From Hydrogenophilales bacterium (GTDB lineage Bacteria > Pseudomonadota > Gammaproteobacteria > Burkholderiales > Thiobacteraceae): DNA of 41,406 bases. The position numbers and the translations under genes are program-made. The notes below the pieces were generated by a model. The model worked only from the letters and a program-made list of their open reading frames with translations. It was not told where the DNA came from and made no database searches. The DNA lies in the NCBI GenBank assembly GCA_016235775.1, contig JACRIU010000054.1, positions 1 to 41,406 on the forward strand. The letters run 5' to 3'. Below are positions 24,985 to 33,792 of the stretch, piece by piece. Position 1 is the stretch's first letter, and each line of letters opens with the position of its first letter.

Positions 24985-25398
24985 ATGAAAGCCTTATCTC
25001 TTTTTGCTGGTTTGGCCTGCGTTTGCACCGCGCCCGCCGCATTTGCCGCGGAGGATTGGATAACGATCCCTAATAGTGATCCGAATATTACCTTCTCGTT
25101 TGACAAGGGCAGTATCGAGCGGCGGGGGAATCTGGTCAGGGTGTGGGAGAAGATGGTTTATACCCAAGCGCAAATCAAAGATGAAGCCTCCGGCAAGATG
25201 GTGAAGGAAAAGAAAGTGCACCGCCTGATGCACTGTGCGGACTATACCCAGGGCGTCATCTATGGCGCGACCTATGCGGAGAATGGCCGCTTCATTTCCT
25301 CGGTTTCATACGATGAGCCGCAAGCGCAGATGAGCCCGGTCCCCTCCGGCACGCTCGCCGCGGAAGAGCTCAGGCTGGTTTGCTTGCTGGCGCGCTAG
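24985..25398 (+). CDS. Surface-adhesin E-like exported protein
   Basis: A 137-residue protein with signal peptide MKALSLFAGLACVCTAPAAFA. The mature part follows the surface-adhesin protein E pattern: DWITIPNSD, FSFDKGSIERRGNLVRVWEKMVYTQAQ, then a strand pair with a Cys in HRLMHCADYTQGV and a final LRLVCLLA. Proteins of this family are small and periplasmic or surface-located; the adhesin role is known only for a Haemophilus member. It starts 21 bp after the cyclophilin stop and is probably co-transcribed. Confidence 0.82.
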   Translation: MKALSLFAGLACVCTAPAAFAAEDWITIPNSDPNITFSFDKGSIERRGNLVRVWEKMVYTQAQIKDEASGKMVKEKKVHRLMHCADYTQGVIYGATYAENGRFISSVSYDEPQAQMSPVPSGTLAAEELRLVCLLAR

Positions 25399-25451
25399 CA
25401 GCGCATTTGATTGCTTACCCCTTCGATGCGTAATGGCTCGATCGAAAGCCT

Positions 25452-26216
25452 ATGTCTTTCCGCAAAATCCGCATCATCCTGCTATTGCTGATCCTGGTCC
25501 TGGTGGCCGGCATGACCTATTGGGAAGGCATGCTGGTGCGCAGTTGGCTGCGCCCATTGGAAGTGTCGATCTACGCGGTGAATGGCGATGGAACCGATGC
25601 CGGCGCGGCCTACATCGCGCAATTGTCGGATGAATCGTTCCAGGAAATCGCGGCCTTTTTTGACCAGCAAGCGGCGCGCCATCGGCTGAAAAAACTACCC
25701 CCCGCGCGCATCAAACTGGCCGGTGAGATTCGGCAAGCGCCGCCCGCGCCGCCGGGAGGCGAACGCGGCGTGCTGATCTCGCTGCTGTGGAGTTTGAAGA
25801 TGCGCTACTACGCCTTTCACGCCACGCCGTTTTGGGAGAATGTGGGGCGCATTCGCCTATTCGTGGTCTACCACGAGGGCGAGGACGGCAAGCCGCTGCA
25901 ACATTCGCTGGGTTTGCGCAAAGGCTTGGTGGGCGTGGTGCATGCCTTCGCAAAAACAGAACAAAGCGCGCAGAACAATATCGTGATCACGCATGAATTG
26001 TTGCATACGCTCGGCGCCAGCGATAAATACGATGCGCAAGGCCAGCCGGTATATCCCGATGGGTTTGCCCATCCCGATGAAGGGGAGCGCTACCCGCAGC
26101 ACGCGGCGGAGATCATGGCGGGGCGCATCGCGGTGCGGCCGGACCGGGCGATTATTCCCGCGAATTTAGCAGCCTGCGCCGTGGGGCCGAAGACGGCCTA
26201 TGAGATTGGGTGGTGA
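25452..26216 (+). CDS. Membrane-anchored zincin-like putative metallopeptidase
   Basis: A 254-residue protein with one N-terminal membrane helix (IRIILLLLILVLVAGMTYW). At residues 181-191 it has HELLHTLGASD, the extended zinc motif HExxHxxGxxD of metzincin-like peptidases, with the third ligand position an Asp. LSDESFQEIAAFFDQQAARH and VYHEGEDG precede it; the active site would face the periplasm. The C-terminus contains AAEIMAGRIAVRPDRAII, which may supply a Met-turn-like segment (EIMAG). I do not recognise a named peptidase family. Spacing of 53 bp from the adhesin-E-like gene allows co-transcription. Confidence 0.78.
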   Translation: MSFRKIRIILLLLILVLVAGMTYWEGMLVRSWLRPLEVSIYAVNGDGTDAGAAYIAQLSDESFQEIAAFFDQQAARHRLKKLPPARIKLAGEIRQAPPAPPGGERGVLISLLWSLKMRYYAFHATPFWENVGRIRLFVVYHEGEDGKPLQHSLGLRKGLVGVVHAFAKTEQSAQNNIVITHELLHTLGASDKYDAQGQPVYPDGFAHPDEGERYPQHAAEIMAGRIAVRPDRAIIPANLAACAVGPKTAYEIGW

Positions 26217-26309
26217 TCTCAGGCGGGATTAGCGCCTCTGCGGTTCGGGCATGGTAGGGGCCGGGCATGCCTCGCCCCTACCTGCACCATTCCGGATCAA
26301 TAGGGTAAA

Positions 26310-28142
26310 TCATTTGACCGGGATGTTCGCTTCGCGCTGCGCGCCGAGAAAATCCCGAAACGCCTGCGCCGGCATCGGCCCGGCGAAGAAAAAACCCTGC
26401 GCGAAGCGGCAACCATGTTGCACGAGCCATGCACGTTGCGCTTCGGTTTCGACGCCTTCTGCGGCTACGTCCAGTTGCAGGCTCTCGCCCATGCACAGGA
26501 TGGTTCTCACGACGGAGAGCGCGATGGGTTCCTGCGGCAATTCACGCACCAGGGCGCAGGCAATTTTGAGCTTGTCGATGGGCAGCCGCTTCAGATTGGC
26601 CAGGCTGGAATAGCCGGCGCCGAAATCGTCGATCGCCAGCCTGATGCCTTGATCATGCAAGGCATGGAGCAGCTTGTTTAAAGCCGGGGTGTCGAGGAGC
26701 AGCGTATTCTCATGCAAATCCAATTCCAATAGGTCAGGCGCGATCCCGGTATCGGCGATGAGTGCCGCCACGCGCTGCGCGAAATCAAATTGCCGCAGTT
26801 GCACCGCCGAGAGATTCACCGCCACGCGTAGCGGATGGTCGGCCGACTGCCAGCGCTGTGCCTCCAGACAGGCCTCGCGCAGAACCCAGGCGCCGATGGG
26901 GTTGATGAGGCCGGATTCCTCCGCGATGGTCAGGAATTTGGCCGGCGGCAGCAATCCATGTTCCGGGTGCAGCCAGTGCAGCAAAGCCTCCGCGCCGAGC
27001 ACGCGCCCAGTCGCCAGATCGAATTGCGGCTGGTAGCGCAATTGCAGTTCACCGCGGTCGAGCGCCTGGCGCAACCCGCGTTCCAGCGCGAGCCGTTCCA
27101 GCATATTGATATTCATGTCGGCGGCAAAGAATTGGAAATTGTTGCGACCCAATTCCTTGGCGCGATACATCGCGGCATCCGCGTGTTTGAGCAGGGTGAA
27201 GGCGTCCTCGCCATCCTCGGGAAACAGCGCGATGCCGACGCTGGTTGAAGAATTGATGGTATGGCTGCCGAGTTCGAATGTGCGGCCGAGTTCGAGCAAG
27301 ACCTTCTCCGCAATATGCGCCGCATCCGGGATACCGGTGAGATTGGGCAAGGCCATGATGAATTCGTCGCCGCCTTGGCGCGCCAGCATGTCGCCGGCGC
27401 GCGTCGCGTCTTGCAAGCGCGCCGCCACGGCTTTGAGCAACTCGTCGCCGATGGCGTGGCCGAGCGTGTCATTCACCAGCTTAAACCGATCCATATCCAG
27501 AAAAAAAACCGCAAGGTGCGTGTTGCTACGGCCTGCATCGGCAATCGCTTTGCTCAGCAGTTCGGCCAGCAGGGCGCGATTGGGCAGCCCGGTTAGGGTA
27601 TCGTGCGTGGCCAAATATTCCACCCGTTCGGCAAGCGTTTTGCGCTCGGTAATATCGGAAAACACCGCAATGTAGTTGATGGCTTCGCCGAGCGGGTTTT
27701 TCACCGTGTCGATGGTGAGCCACTCCGCGTAGATTTCACCGTTCTTGCGCTTGTTCCAAATCTCGCCTTGCCACATGCCTTGGGTATTGATCGCTTGCCA
27801 CATGCTTTCATAGAAGGCGCTGTCGTGACGGCCGGAGCGTAAAATATTAGGCGTTTTGCCAACGATTTCATCGCGCGCATAGCCGGTAATGGTGGAGAAA
27901 GCCGGGTTCACCGCGAGCACGCGATTCTGCGCATCGGAAATCAAAATACCGTTGCCGCTGGTCTCGAAAACCCGCGCGGCCAGCACGCGGTCGTCGATGC
28001 GATGCCGCGCGCGCAGCTCGATCCAGCCGAATGCGAGCGCCGCTGCCAGCAACAGGGCGTTGAGCCCCATCGCGGTGGGGGTCCATAAGGCCAGCGCCAA
28101 GGCGGCGCCGAGCAGGCTCAGCAAAATTTTTAAATTGGCCAT
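26310..28142 (-). CDS. PAS-GGDEF-EAL c-di-GMP protein
   Basis: A 610-residue protein. Two short N-terminal membrane helices (ILLSLLGAALALALW and LNALLLAAALAFGWI) are followed by PAS (about 55-170; ARVFETSGNGILISDAQNRVLAVNPAFSTITGYARDEIVG, then EIWNKRKNGEIYAEW), a GGDEF domain with intact GGDEF at 257-261, and an EAL domain (AEALLHWLHPEHG, NLSAVQL, DDFGAGYSSLANLKRLPIDKLKI, AAEGVETEAQ, FAQGFFF). Both active-site sets look complete, except that the usual LTES is LHEN, keeping the Glu. The start ATG at 28142 is preferred to a TTG at 28148. No periplasmic sensor is present, unlike the 18653 gene. Confidence 0.92.
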   Translation of the reverse strand: MANLKILLSLLGAALALALWTPTAMGLNALLLAAALAFGWIELRARHRIDDRVLAARVFETSGNGILISDAQNRVLAVNPAFSTITGYARDEIVGKTPNILRSGRHDSAFYESMWQAINTQGMWQGEIWNKRKNGEIYAEWLTIDTVKNPLGEAINYIAVFSDITERKTLAERVEYLATHDTLTGLPNRALLAELLSKAIADAGRSNTHLAVFFLDMDRFKLVNDTLGHAIGDELLKAVAARLQDATRAGDMLARQGGDEFIMALPNLTGIPDAAHIAEKVLLELGRTFELGSHTINSSTSVGIALFPEDGEDAFTLLKHADAAMYRAKELGRNNFQFFAADMNINMLERLALERGLRQALDRGELQLRYQPQFDLATGRVLGAEALLHWLHPEHGLLPPAKFLTIAEESGLINPIGAWVLREACLEAQRWQSADHPLRVAVNLSAVQLRQFDFAQRVAALIADTGIAPDLLELDLHENTLLLDTPALNKLLHALHDQGIRLAIDDFGAGYSSLANLKRLPIDKLKIACALVRELPQEPIALSVVRTILCMGESLQLDVAAEGVETEAQRAWLVQHGCRFAQGFFFAGPMPAQAFRDFLGAQREANIPVK

Positions 28143-28227
28143 GTGCAATGATCGGCGGCGGGCGCGGGTTGGGCTCGCTTATCCATACTATAACGTCACA
28201 AACATACCGGCCTTGATGCCGGCTGGT

Positions 28228-28404
28228 TTACTCGTGTGGTTCCGCCGCTTTGGCGGGGGGGGCCGCCGTGCCGGCGGCGGGGGCCGCCGTGCCGGCGGCG
28301 GGTGCGGCGTCGATCTTGGGCGTGGGGGGCTTGGCCGGTTTCGAATCGCAGCCCAGAATCAAAGCCGTGGTCAGCAATACGGATAAAACGAAAGGGATGC
28401 GCAT
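28228..28404 (-). CDS. Small Pro/Ala-rich lipoprotein
   Basis: A 58-residue protein: MRIPFVLSVLLTTALILGC, with a lipobox (LILGC, Cys19), so it should be lipid-anchored. The rest is a low-complexity Ala/Pro segment containing a tandem AAPAAGT repeat, encoded by two identical 18-bp or longer GC-rich blocks (28261-28300) prone to slippage. The ATG at 28404 has an AAGGAG ribosome binding site on the minus strand. It lies divergent from ubiD, 94 bp away. The hairpin CCGGC-ATCAAG-GCCGG after its stop may end the transcript. No homology is assigned. Confidence 0.75.
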   Translation of the reverse strand: MRIPFVLSVLLTTALILGCDSKPAKPPTPKIDAAPAAGTAAPAAGTAAPPAKAAEPHE

Positions 28405-28498
28405 GGCGATCTCCTTGCAAAGCGATGAGCTATCATAGCACCCGACTAACGGGCATGGTCTTGCTGCATGAGTTTCACGTTAACGTGAGGAAACAATC

Positions 28499-29962
28499 AT
28501 GAAATACACCGATTTGCGCGATTTTATCAGCCAGCTTGAAGCGCGCGGCGAGTTGAGGCGGATCACGGTCGAAATCGATCCGCATCTGGAAATGACCGAA
28601 GTGTGCGACCGCGTGCTGCGCGCCGGCGGCCCGGCGATCTTGTTCGAAAAGCCCAAGGGCCACCACATGCCCGTGCTCGGCAATTTATTCGGCACGGCGA
28701 AGCGCGTGGCAATGGGCATGGGGGAAGAGGATGTCGCCAGCCTGCGCGAGGTGGGCCGGCTGCTCGCCTTTTTGAAAGAGCCCGAGCCGCCCAAGGGGCT
28801 GAAAGACGCCTGGGAAAAATTGCCGCTGTACAAGCAAGTGCTCAATATGGCGCCGAAAGTGGTGTCGGGCGCCCCGTGCCAGGAAATCGTGTGGCAGGGC
28901 GATGAAGTCGATTTGGCCAAATTGCCGATCCAAACCTGCTGGCCGGGCGATGTGGCGCCCTTGATCACTTGGGGCTTGGTCGTGACCCAAGGCCCGCACA
29001 AGCCGCGGCAAAACCTGGGCATTTATCGCCAGCAAGTCATCGCCAAAAATAAAGTCATCATGCGCTGGTTAGCGCATCGCGGCGGCGCGCTGGATTTCCG
29101 CGATTTTCAAGCCGCGCATCCCGGCGAAAATTTTCCCATGGCGGTCGCGCTCGGCGCCGACCCGGCGACTATCCTGGGCGCGGTGACACCGGTGCCGGAT
29201 TCCTTATCCGAATACCAATTCGCCGGCCTCTTGCGCGGCGCGAAAACCGAAGTGGTGAAATGCGTGAGCTGCGACTTGCAAGTGCCCGCCTCCGCCGAGA
29301 TCGTGCTGGAAGGTTATATCGCCCCCAACGACACCGCGCTCGAAGGGCCCTATGGCGACCACACCGGCTATTACAACGAGCAGGATACGTTCCCCGTGTT
29401 CACCCTCACGCATATCACGATGCGGCGCGATCCGATCTATCACAGCACCTACACCGGCAAGCCGCCGGACGAGCCGGCGGTGTTGGGTGTGGCGCTGAAC
29501 GAAGTATTCGTGCCGCTGCTGCAAAAACAATTCCCCGAGATCAGCGACTTTTATTTGCCGCCCGAAGGCTGCTCTTACCTCATGGCGGTGGTGAGCATGA
29601 AGAAACAATACCCCGGCCACGCCAAGCGCGTGATGTTCGGCGTATGGAGTTTCCTGCGCCAATTCATGTACACCAAATTCATCATCGTGGTGGACGACGA
29701 CGTCAACATCCGCGATTGGAAAGAAGTGATCTGGGCGCTCACCACCCGCGTCGATGCCGCGCGCGACACCCTGATCGTGGAAAACACCCCGATTGACTAT
29801 CTGGATTTCGCCAGCCCCGTCTCCGGCCTGGGCAGCAAAATGGGCATCGACGCCACCAACAAATGGCCGGGCGAAACCACGCGCGAGTGGGGCACGCCGA
29901 TTACGCGCGATGCGGATGTAGTGGCAAGGATTGATGCGATTTGGAAGGATATGGGGTTGTAG
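28499..29962 (+). CDS. ubiD: UbiD 4-hydroxy-3-polyprenylbenzoate decarboxylase
   Basis: A 487-residue prenylated-FMN-dependent decarboxylase of ubiquinone synthesis. Family blocks include [22 protein letters not shown] at the start, [65 protein letters not shown], then [23 protein letters not shown] and [26 protein letters not shown]. Length and start are standard for UbiD. It needs the FMN prenyltransferase UbiX, which is not in the window. The TAG stop is followed at 29981 by the long REP hairpin that separates it from the convergent transposase gene. Confidence 0.96.
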   Translation: MKYTDLRDFISQLEARGELRRITVEIDPHLEMTEVCDRVLRAGGPAILFEKPKGHHMPVLGNLFGTAKRVAMGMGEEDVASLREVGRLLAFLKEPEPPKGLKDAWEKLPLYKQVLNMAPKVVSGAPCQEIVWQGDEVDLAKLPIQTCWPGDVAPLITWGLVVTQGPHKPRQNLGIYRQQVIAKNKVIMRWLAHRGGALDFRDFQAAHPGENFPMAVALGADPATILGAVTPVPDSLSEYQFAGLLRGAKTEVVKCVSCDLQVPASAEIVLEGYIAPNDTALEGPYGDHTGYYNEQDTFPVFTLTHITMRRDPIYHSTYTGKPPDEPAVLGVALNEVFVPLLQKQFPEISDFYLPPEGCSYLMAVVSMKKQYPGHAKRVMFGVWSFLRQFMYTKFIIVVDDDVNIRDWKEVIWALTTRVDAARDTLIVENTPIDYLDFASPVSGLGSKMGIDATNKWPGETTREWGTPITRDADVVARIDAIWKDMGL

Positions 29963-29980
29963 GGGGCAAAGCGTATTGAT

Positions 29981-30059
29981 TGATGGGTATCGCTATGCTC
30001 CACCCATCCTACCAGTTGGCTTGGCCTGTAGGATGGGTGGAGCATAGCGATACCCATCA
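29981..30059. repeat. Inverted REP pair beside the RAYT gene
   Basis: Arms of 32 bp at 29981-30012 and 30028-30059 are perfect inverted copies, starting GTAGGATGGGTGGAG when read from the foot, separated by 15 bp. Each arm itself folds through GATGGGT and ACCCATC and carries a GTAG foot. A third copy is at 30621-30652. This pair lies between the convergent ubiD and RAYT genes and could also stop transcription in both directions. Confidence 0.93.
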
Positions 30060-30064
30060 TTTCC

Positions 30065-30595
30065 TCACCGCTCCCCGAAGCACATCGAATTCTCCACATC
30101 ACCTCCCCAATCTGCCGCATAGCTACCCAACTCGACAAAGCGGTGAAAAGATGAATACGGCCACGCCCCTACCGACTGCGCATGGCCATGTTTAACCGGG
30201 TTGAAGTGAATGTAATCTGCGTGCCGCACGAAGTCCAGCTCATCTCTAAGCGTGTGTTCCCAATATCGTCGCTGCCAGATGCCGCGTTCACCTTTGTTGC
30301 GGCGGCTGGGCGAAATAGGCTCACCATTGGGCAAGCCGCGTGAAAAGACGGTCTTGATCAAGCGCCAGCGCATCGCATAGTCCAGATCATCCGGCGGTAG
30401 CGTCCAGATGGCGTGCAGATGCTCGGGTAGGACAACAATCGCCTCAACGCGGAAGGGATGGCGTGAGCGAACCTGCCGAAACGCCTCTCGCAATAATGTG
30501 ATGTGATCGGTGAGCAGACTGGATTGGCGGTCGGCCAGATTGACGGTAAAAAAGAAGCTGCCGCCTGCGACGAAATTGCGCCGGTAATTTGTCAT
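30065..30595 (-). CDS. REP-associated tyrosine transposase (RAYT)
   Basis: A 176-residue Y1 transposase of the IS200/IS605-related RAYT group, thought to move or maintain REP sequences. The start MTNYRRNFVAGGSFFFTVNL and the HUH motif LPEHLHAIW (H59, H61) are typical, as are GIWQRRYWEHTLRDELDFVRHADYIHFNPVKHG, with the likely catalytic Tyr in DYIHFNP (Y128), and the closing WPYSSFHRFV. The ATG at 30595 is used; the frame stays open far upstream on this strand, but that part is antisense to vapBC. REP copies flank the gene on both sides, as expected for a RAYT and its substrate. The gene looks intact. Confidence 0.92.
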   Translation of the reverse strand: MTNYRRNFVAGGSFFFTVNLADRQSSLLTDHITLLREAFRQVRSRHPFRVEAIVVLPEHLHAIWTLPPDDLDYAMRWRLIKTVFSRGLPNGEPISPSRRNKGERGIWQRRYWEHTLRDELDFVRHADYIHFNPVKHGHAQSVGAWPYSSFHRFVELGSYAADWGGDVENSMCFGER

Positions 30596-30620
30596 TGGTG
30601 CATGGTAGCAAATTGATGAT

Positions 30621-30652
30621 TGATGGGTATCGCTACGCTCCACCCATCCTAC
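30621..30652. repeat. REP copy upstream of the RAYT gene
   Basis: This 32-bp copy matches 29981-30012 in the same orientation with one base change (TACGCTC for TATGCTC). With the pair at 29981-30059 it brackets the transposase gene. Confidence 0.9.
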
Positions 30653-30728
30653 ATGCTGGTTGCGCGCTTGCTTTTCGCTTTTCAAGGTATTACGATAAAC
30701 AAATCGGTAATACTTTACGGAGGCAATC

Positions 30729-30968
30729 ATGTCCACTACGATAACCACCAAGGGCCAAGTCACGATCCCTAAAAAAATCCGCGATGCGTTTAAGCTCTTG
30801 CCGGGCAGCGCGGTGGAATTCGTGGTCAATCGTGCGGGAGAAGTCGTACTGCACAAGCCCGGCGCGCGCCAGGGGCGTAAGCCTGACCGTTTTGAGGCCG
30901 TGCGCGGCAAGGCCGATGTGAAATGGCGCACCGATGATTTGATGGCGCTGTTGCGCGGTGAGAATTGA
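30729..30968 (+). CDS. vapB: VapB antitoxin (AbrB/SpoVT fold)
   Basis: A 79-residue antitoxin. The AbrB-type DNA-binding domain is at residues 3-45: TTITTKGQVTIPKKIRDAFKLLPGSAVEFV. The C-terminal part (DVKWRTDDLMALLRGEN) should wrap the toxin. The ATG follows an ACGGAGGC ribosome binding site. Its TGA overlaps the vapC ATG by one base, which implies translational coupling. It probably represses its own promoter as a VapBC complex. Confidence 0.93.
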   Translation: MSTTITTKGQVTIPKKIRDAFKLLPGSAVEFVVNRAGEVVLHKPGARQGRKPDRFEAVRGKADVKWRTDDLMALLRGEN

Positions 30969-31366
30969 TGCTGCTGGTCGATACGAATGTCCTCGTGGAT
31001 GTGCTGGAGGACGACCCGCAGTGGGCGGAATGGTCGCTTGCTCAATTGCGCGCTCAATCGCAGATACATGATCTGCTGATCAATCCGGTGATTTATGCCG
31101 AGCTTTCGCTGACTTTTTCCAAGGCCGAGGCGCTGGATGCGGCCGTTGACGGGATGGGTTTGGTGTTGCGTGAAATCAACCGCCCGGCTTTGTTCCTCGC
31201 GGGCAAGGCGTTTGTGCGCTATCGGCGCAAAGGCGGCAAGAAACAAAATGTGCTGGCGGATTTCTTCATCGGTGCGCAGGCGGCGGTGCTGGGCTGCACG
31301 ATTTTGACTCGGGATGCCAGGCGCTACCAAACCTATTTTCCGAGCGTTTCTTTAATCGTTCCTTGA
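30968..31366 (+). CDS. vapC: VapC toxin, PIN-domain ribonuclease
   Basis: A 132-residue PIN-domain RNase. Acidic metal ligands are visible: MLLVDTNVLVDVL (D5), the Glu of PVIYAELSL, and ADFFIGAQAAVLGCTILTRDARRY near the C-terminus (two Asp). Targets of VapC toxins are usually tRNA or rRNA. The ATG at 30968 is preferred to the TTG at 30965, because it overlaps the antitoxin TGA. The module is complete and looks functional; it directly follows the RAYT/REP unit. Confidence 0.92.
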   Translation: MLLVDTNVLVDVLEDDPQWAEWSLAQLRAQSQIHDLLINPVIYAELSLTFSKAEALDAAVDGMGLVLREINRPALFLAGKAFVRYRRKGGKKQNVLADFFIGAQAAVLGCTILTRDARRYQTYFPSVSLIVP

Positions 31367-31440
31367 GCGCTTACCTAACGGTCATGGCAATGACCTCTCA
31401 GGAATTTGAAGCTCGCCATGACCGTTCCCCTCTCTCCTAA

Positions 31441-31464
31441 CTCTCTCCCGCGTGCGGGAGAGAG
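31441..31464. repeat. CTCTCTCCCGC palindrome
   Basis: An 11-bp perfect stem, CTCTCTCCCGC (31441-31451) with GCGGGAGAGAG (31454-31464), matches the element at 9441-9490. It lies 75 bp after vapC and on the far side from the chemotaxis receptor stop, so it may act as a boundary between convergent genes. Confidence 0.65.
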
Positions 31465-31547
31465 GGGCACAGGCTCGCTTCGCGAGTGACATTTACGGCC
31501 GATTAAACACCCGCTCCAGCAACACAGCCTGCACCAGCCGTCCAGCG

Positions 31548-33641
31548 TTACAGCGACGCCTCGAACTGCTTGCTGAGCGCGCGCAGGTCGTGCGTGGAAT
31601 GGGCCAGGTCGGCGATGGCGTTTTCCATGTGCACGATGCTTGCGCCGGTCTCTTCGATCAGCGATGACATCATTTCCATGTTCTTCGCGACCTCGTCGCT
31701 TGCCATCGATTGCTCGCGCGCGGCATGGGCGATCTGGCCGGCCATGTCGGTCACCTTCCGGCTCGATGCCGATATCTGGCGGAAGTTGTCGCTATTTTCT
31801 TGCATCAAGTTGCGTTCCGTGGTGACTTCGTGCGCCGCCTTGTCCATCGACGCGACTGCGGTGTGGGTGGTGTGCTGAATTTCTTCCACCATGCGGGTGA
31901 TGTCCGTTGTGCTGGTGGTGGTGCGCTCGGCGAGCTTTCTCACCTCGTCGGCCACCACGGCGAATCCGCGTCCCTGCTCGCCCGCGCGCGCCGCCTCGAT
32001 CGCGGCATTGAGCGCGAGCAGATTGGTTTGCTCGGCGATTTCCTTGATGACTTGGGTGATCGAGTCGATCTGGCCGATCGCATGCTCCAACTGGGTGATG
32101 GTTTGGCTGGAATTTTGCACCGTTTGCATCACTTCGGCGGCCGAGTCGATGCTGTGCGTCATTTTGGTTTCCCCGTCATTGACCAGGGCCATGCTTTCAT
32201 TGGCCGCCTCGGCGGCGGTGCCTGCATGGTGTGCGACCTCGGACACGGAAACGCTGACCTGCTCCATGGTGGCGCTGACTTGGAGAATGCGATCTTGTTG
32301 CTCGTGCGAGCGCGCGATGACCTGCTGGGATTCCTTCACCAGCGCCTCGTAGCGTTCCTCCATCAACTGCGAGGTGAGGATGATTTCATCGACGATCACC
32401 CGCAGGTGGACTTGGGTGTGCGCCAGCGACATCAACACCTGCCCGACCTCGTCGCGCCGGCTTATATCGACATCGCTGGTCAGATCGCCGCGGACTATTT
32501 TCTCGAAACAGGCGGTGACTTGCCGGAGGGGGCGCAGAATGGTTCGTGCGAGGGTCAGGGTGGCGGCCAGGATCAAGCCGATGCCCGCCACGATGGCGAC
32601 GAGCATGAGCGTGCGAAGGGCGTGGTTCCGTTCGACGTCCTGTTGATAGCCGGTGCGCGCGGTGGTGAGAATGTGTTGCAGCATTTTGTTGCCGCTCGCG
32701 TCGGCTTCCGCGTACAACGGATTGATCTTTTCCAGCAGGATCAGATTGGCGCGTTGATGATTGCCCGCCAGCAAGGCTTCGCGCGCCGGGAGCAGCCCTT
32801 CCTTCACATAGCGGGTGCGGGTTTGCAGCACGGCTTCCGCCAGTGATTTGAGTTCAGGATCGAGTTCGCGATCCAGCAGCTCTTTCCATAGCCGGGTGAT
32901 TTCCGCCGCGTTGCGCGGAACGGCTTCCGTGTGCAGCGTGACGGGGTGGTCGTGCGCCTTGGCGAGCGGGTTCTCCGGGTTGTGTTGCAAGCCCATCATG
33001 ATTTCACCGCGATTGACCCCCATCAGAAACAGGATGCGCCCCAGCGTCACGGCCGGTTCCAGTCCCTGTTGGTAAGAGGCGTGCAGCGCGCCGTTGGACT
33101 GGCTCATGCCGCGCAGGCCGAGCAGGCCGGCGCTGGCCAGCAAGAACACCATGACGCCCATGAACACGGTGAAACGCATCTTGATCGAGGTGTTGCGCAG
33201 CAAACCGGAACCGGTGGCCTGGAGTTTGACCTTGCCCTCGCGCACCTGCCGGTAGAGCGCCTCGCATTGTTCGATCTCCTGGCGCGTGGCCGCTTTTCGC
33301 ACCGACATGTAACCGGTGATGTTGCCTTGTTCGCGAATCGGCACGACAACCTCCGAGACCCAGTAATGATCGCCGTTCTTGCAGCGATTCTTGACCACGC
33401 CATGCCAGGGATAGCCCCGCTTCAGCGTGCTCCACAGATCCGCGAACGCCGACGGCGGCATATCGGGGTGGCGCACGATGTTGTGGTTCTTGCCGATGAG
33501 CTCTTCGCGGCTGAAGCCGGATATGTCCACGAACGCGTCGTTGGCATAGGTGGTGGCGCCCTTGAGATCGGTCTTGGAAACGATGACGCGGCCCTTGGGC
33601 AAGGCCCGTTCAACTCCGGTGACAGGCTGATTGTTCTTCAT
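31548..33641 (-). CDS. PAS-containing methyl-accepting chemotaxis protein
   Basis: A 697-residue chemoreceptor of the Aer-like architecture. The N-terminal PAS domain (about 15-125) has [44 protein letters not shown] and [15 protein letters not shown], suggesting a redox or ligand sensor in the cytoplasm. Two membrane helices ([21 protein letters not shown] and [20 protein letters not shown]) enclose a four-helix-bundle periplasmic domain, then HAMP ([22 protein letters not shown]) and the signalling domain with the conserved hairpin [41 protein letters not shown]. No CheB/CheR pentapeptide tether is seen at the end. No che genes are nearby. Confidence 0.94.
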   Translation of the reverse strand: MKNNQPVTGVERALPKGRVIVSKTDLKGATTYANDAFVDISGFSREELIGKNHNIVRHPDMPPSAFADLWSTLKRGYPWHGVVKNRCKNGDHYWVSEVVVPIREQGNITGYMSVRKAATRQEIEQCEALYRQVREGKVKLQATGSGLLRNTSIKMRFTVFMGVMVFLLASAGLLGLRGMSQSNGALHASYQQGLEPAVTLGRILFLMGVNRGEIMMGLQHNPENPLAKAHDHPVTLHTEAVPRNAAEITRLWKELLDRELDPELKSLAEAVLQTRTRYVKEGLLPAREALLAGNHQRANLILLEKINPLYAEADASGNKMLQHILTTARTGYQQDVERNHALRTLMLVAIVAGIGLILAATLTLARTILRPLRQVTACFEKIVRGDLTSDVDISRRDEVGQVLMSLAHTQVHLRVIVDEIILTSQLMEERYEALVKESQQVIARSHEQQDRILQVSATMEQVSVSVSEVAHHAGTAAEAANESMALVNDGETKMTHSIDSAAEVMQTVQNSSQTITQLEHAIGQIDSITQVIKEIAEQTNLLALNAAIEAARAGEQGRGFAVVADEVRKLAERTTTSTTDITRMVEEIQHTTHTAVASMDKAAHEVTTERNLMQENSDNFRQISASSRKVTDMAGQIAHAAREQSMASDEVAKNMEMMSSLIEETGASIVHMENAIADLAHSTHDLRALSKQFEASL

Positions 33642-33792
33642 TTTCTTTCCTTGTCTTGCTGCGGGTGCAATGGCGCGCGGGCGCGAGCGGCGAACTGGGC
33701 GCGCGAAAAGTTGCGTAAAACAAGATAGCGGCTACGCGCAGCAGAACTTTAACCCTGTTTTCGGGATGGATTTTAGCTATCCGGGGGCACTG

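Noticed and set aside
31710..32846. 378-codon plus-strand frame opposite the chemotaxis receptor
   Set aside because: Composition is that of a complementary-strand shadow of an MCP gene; no ribosome binding site or domain.
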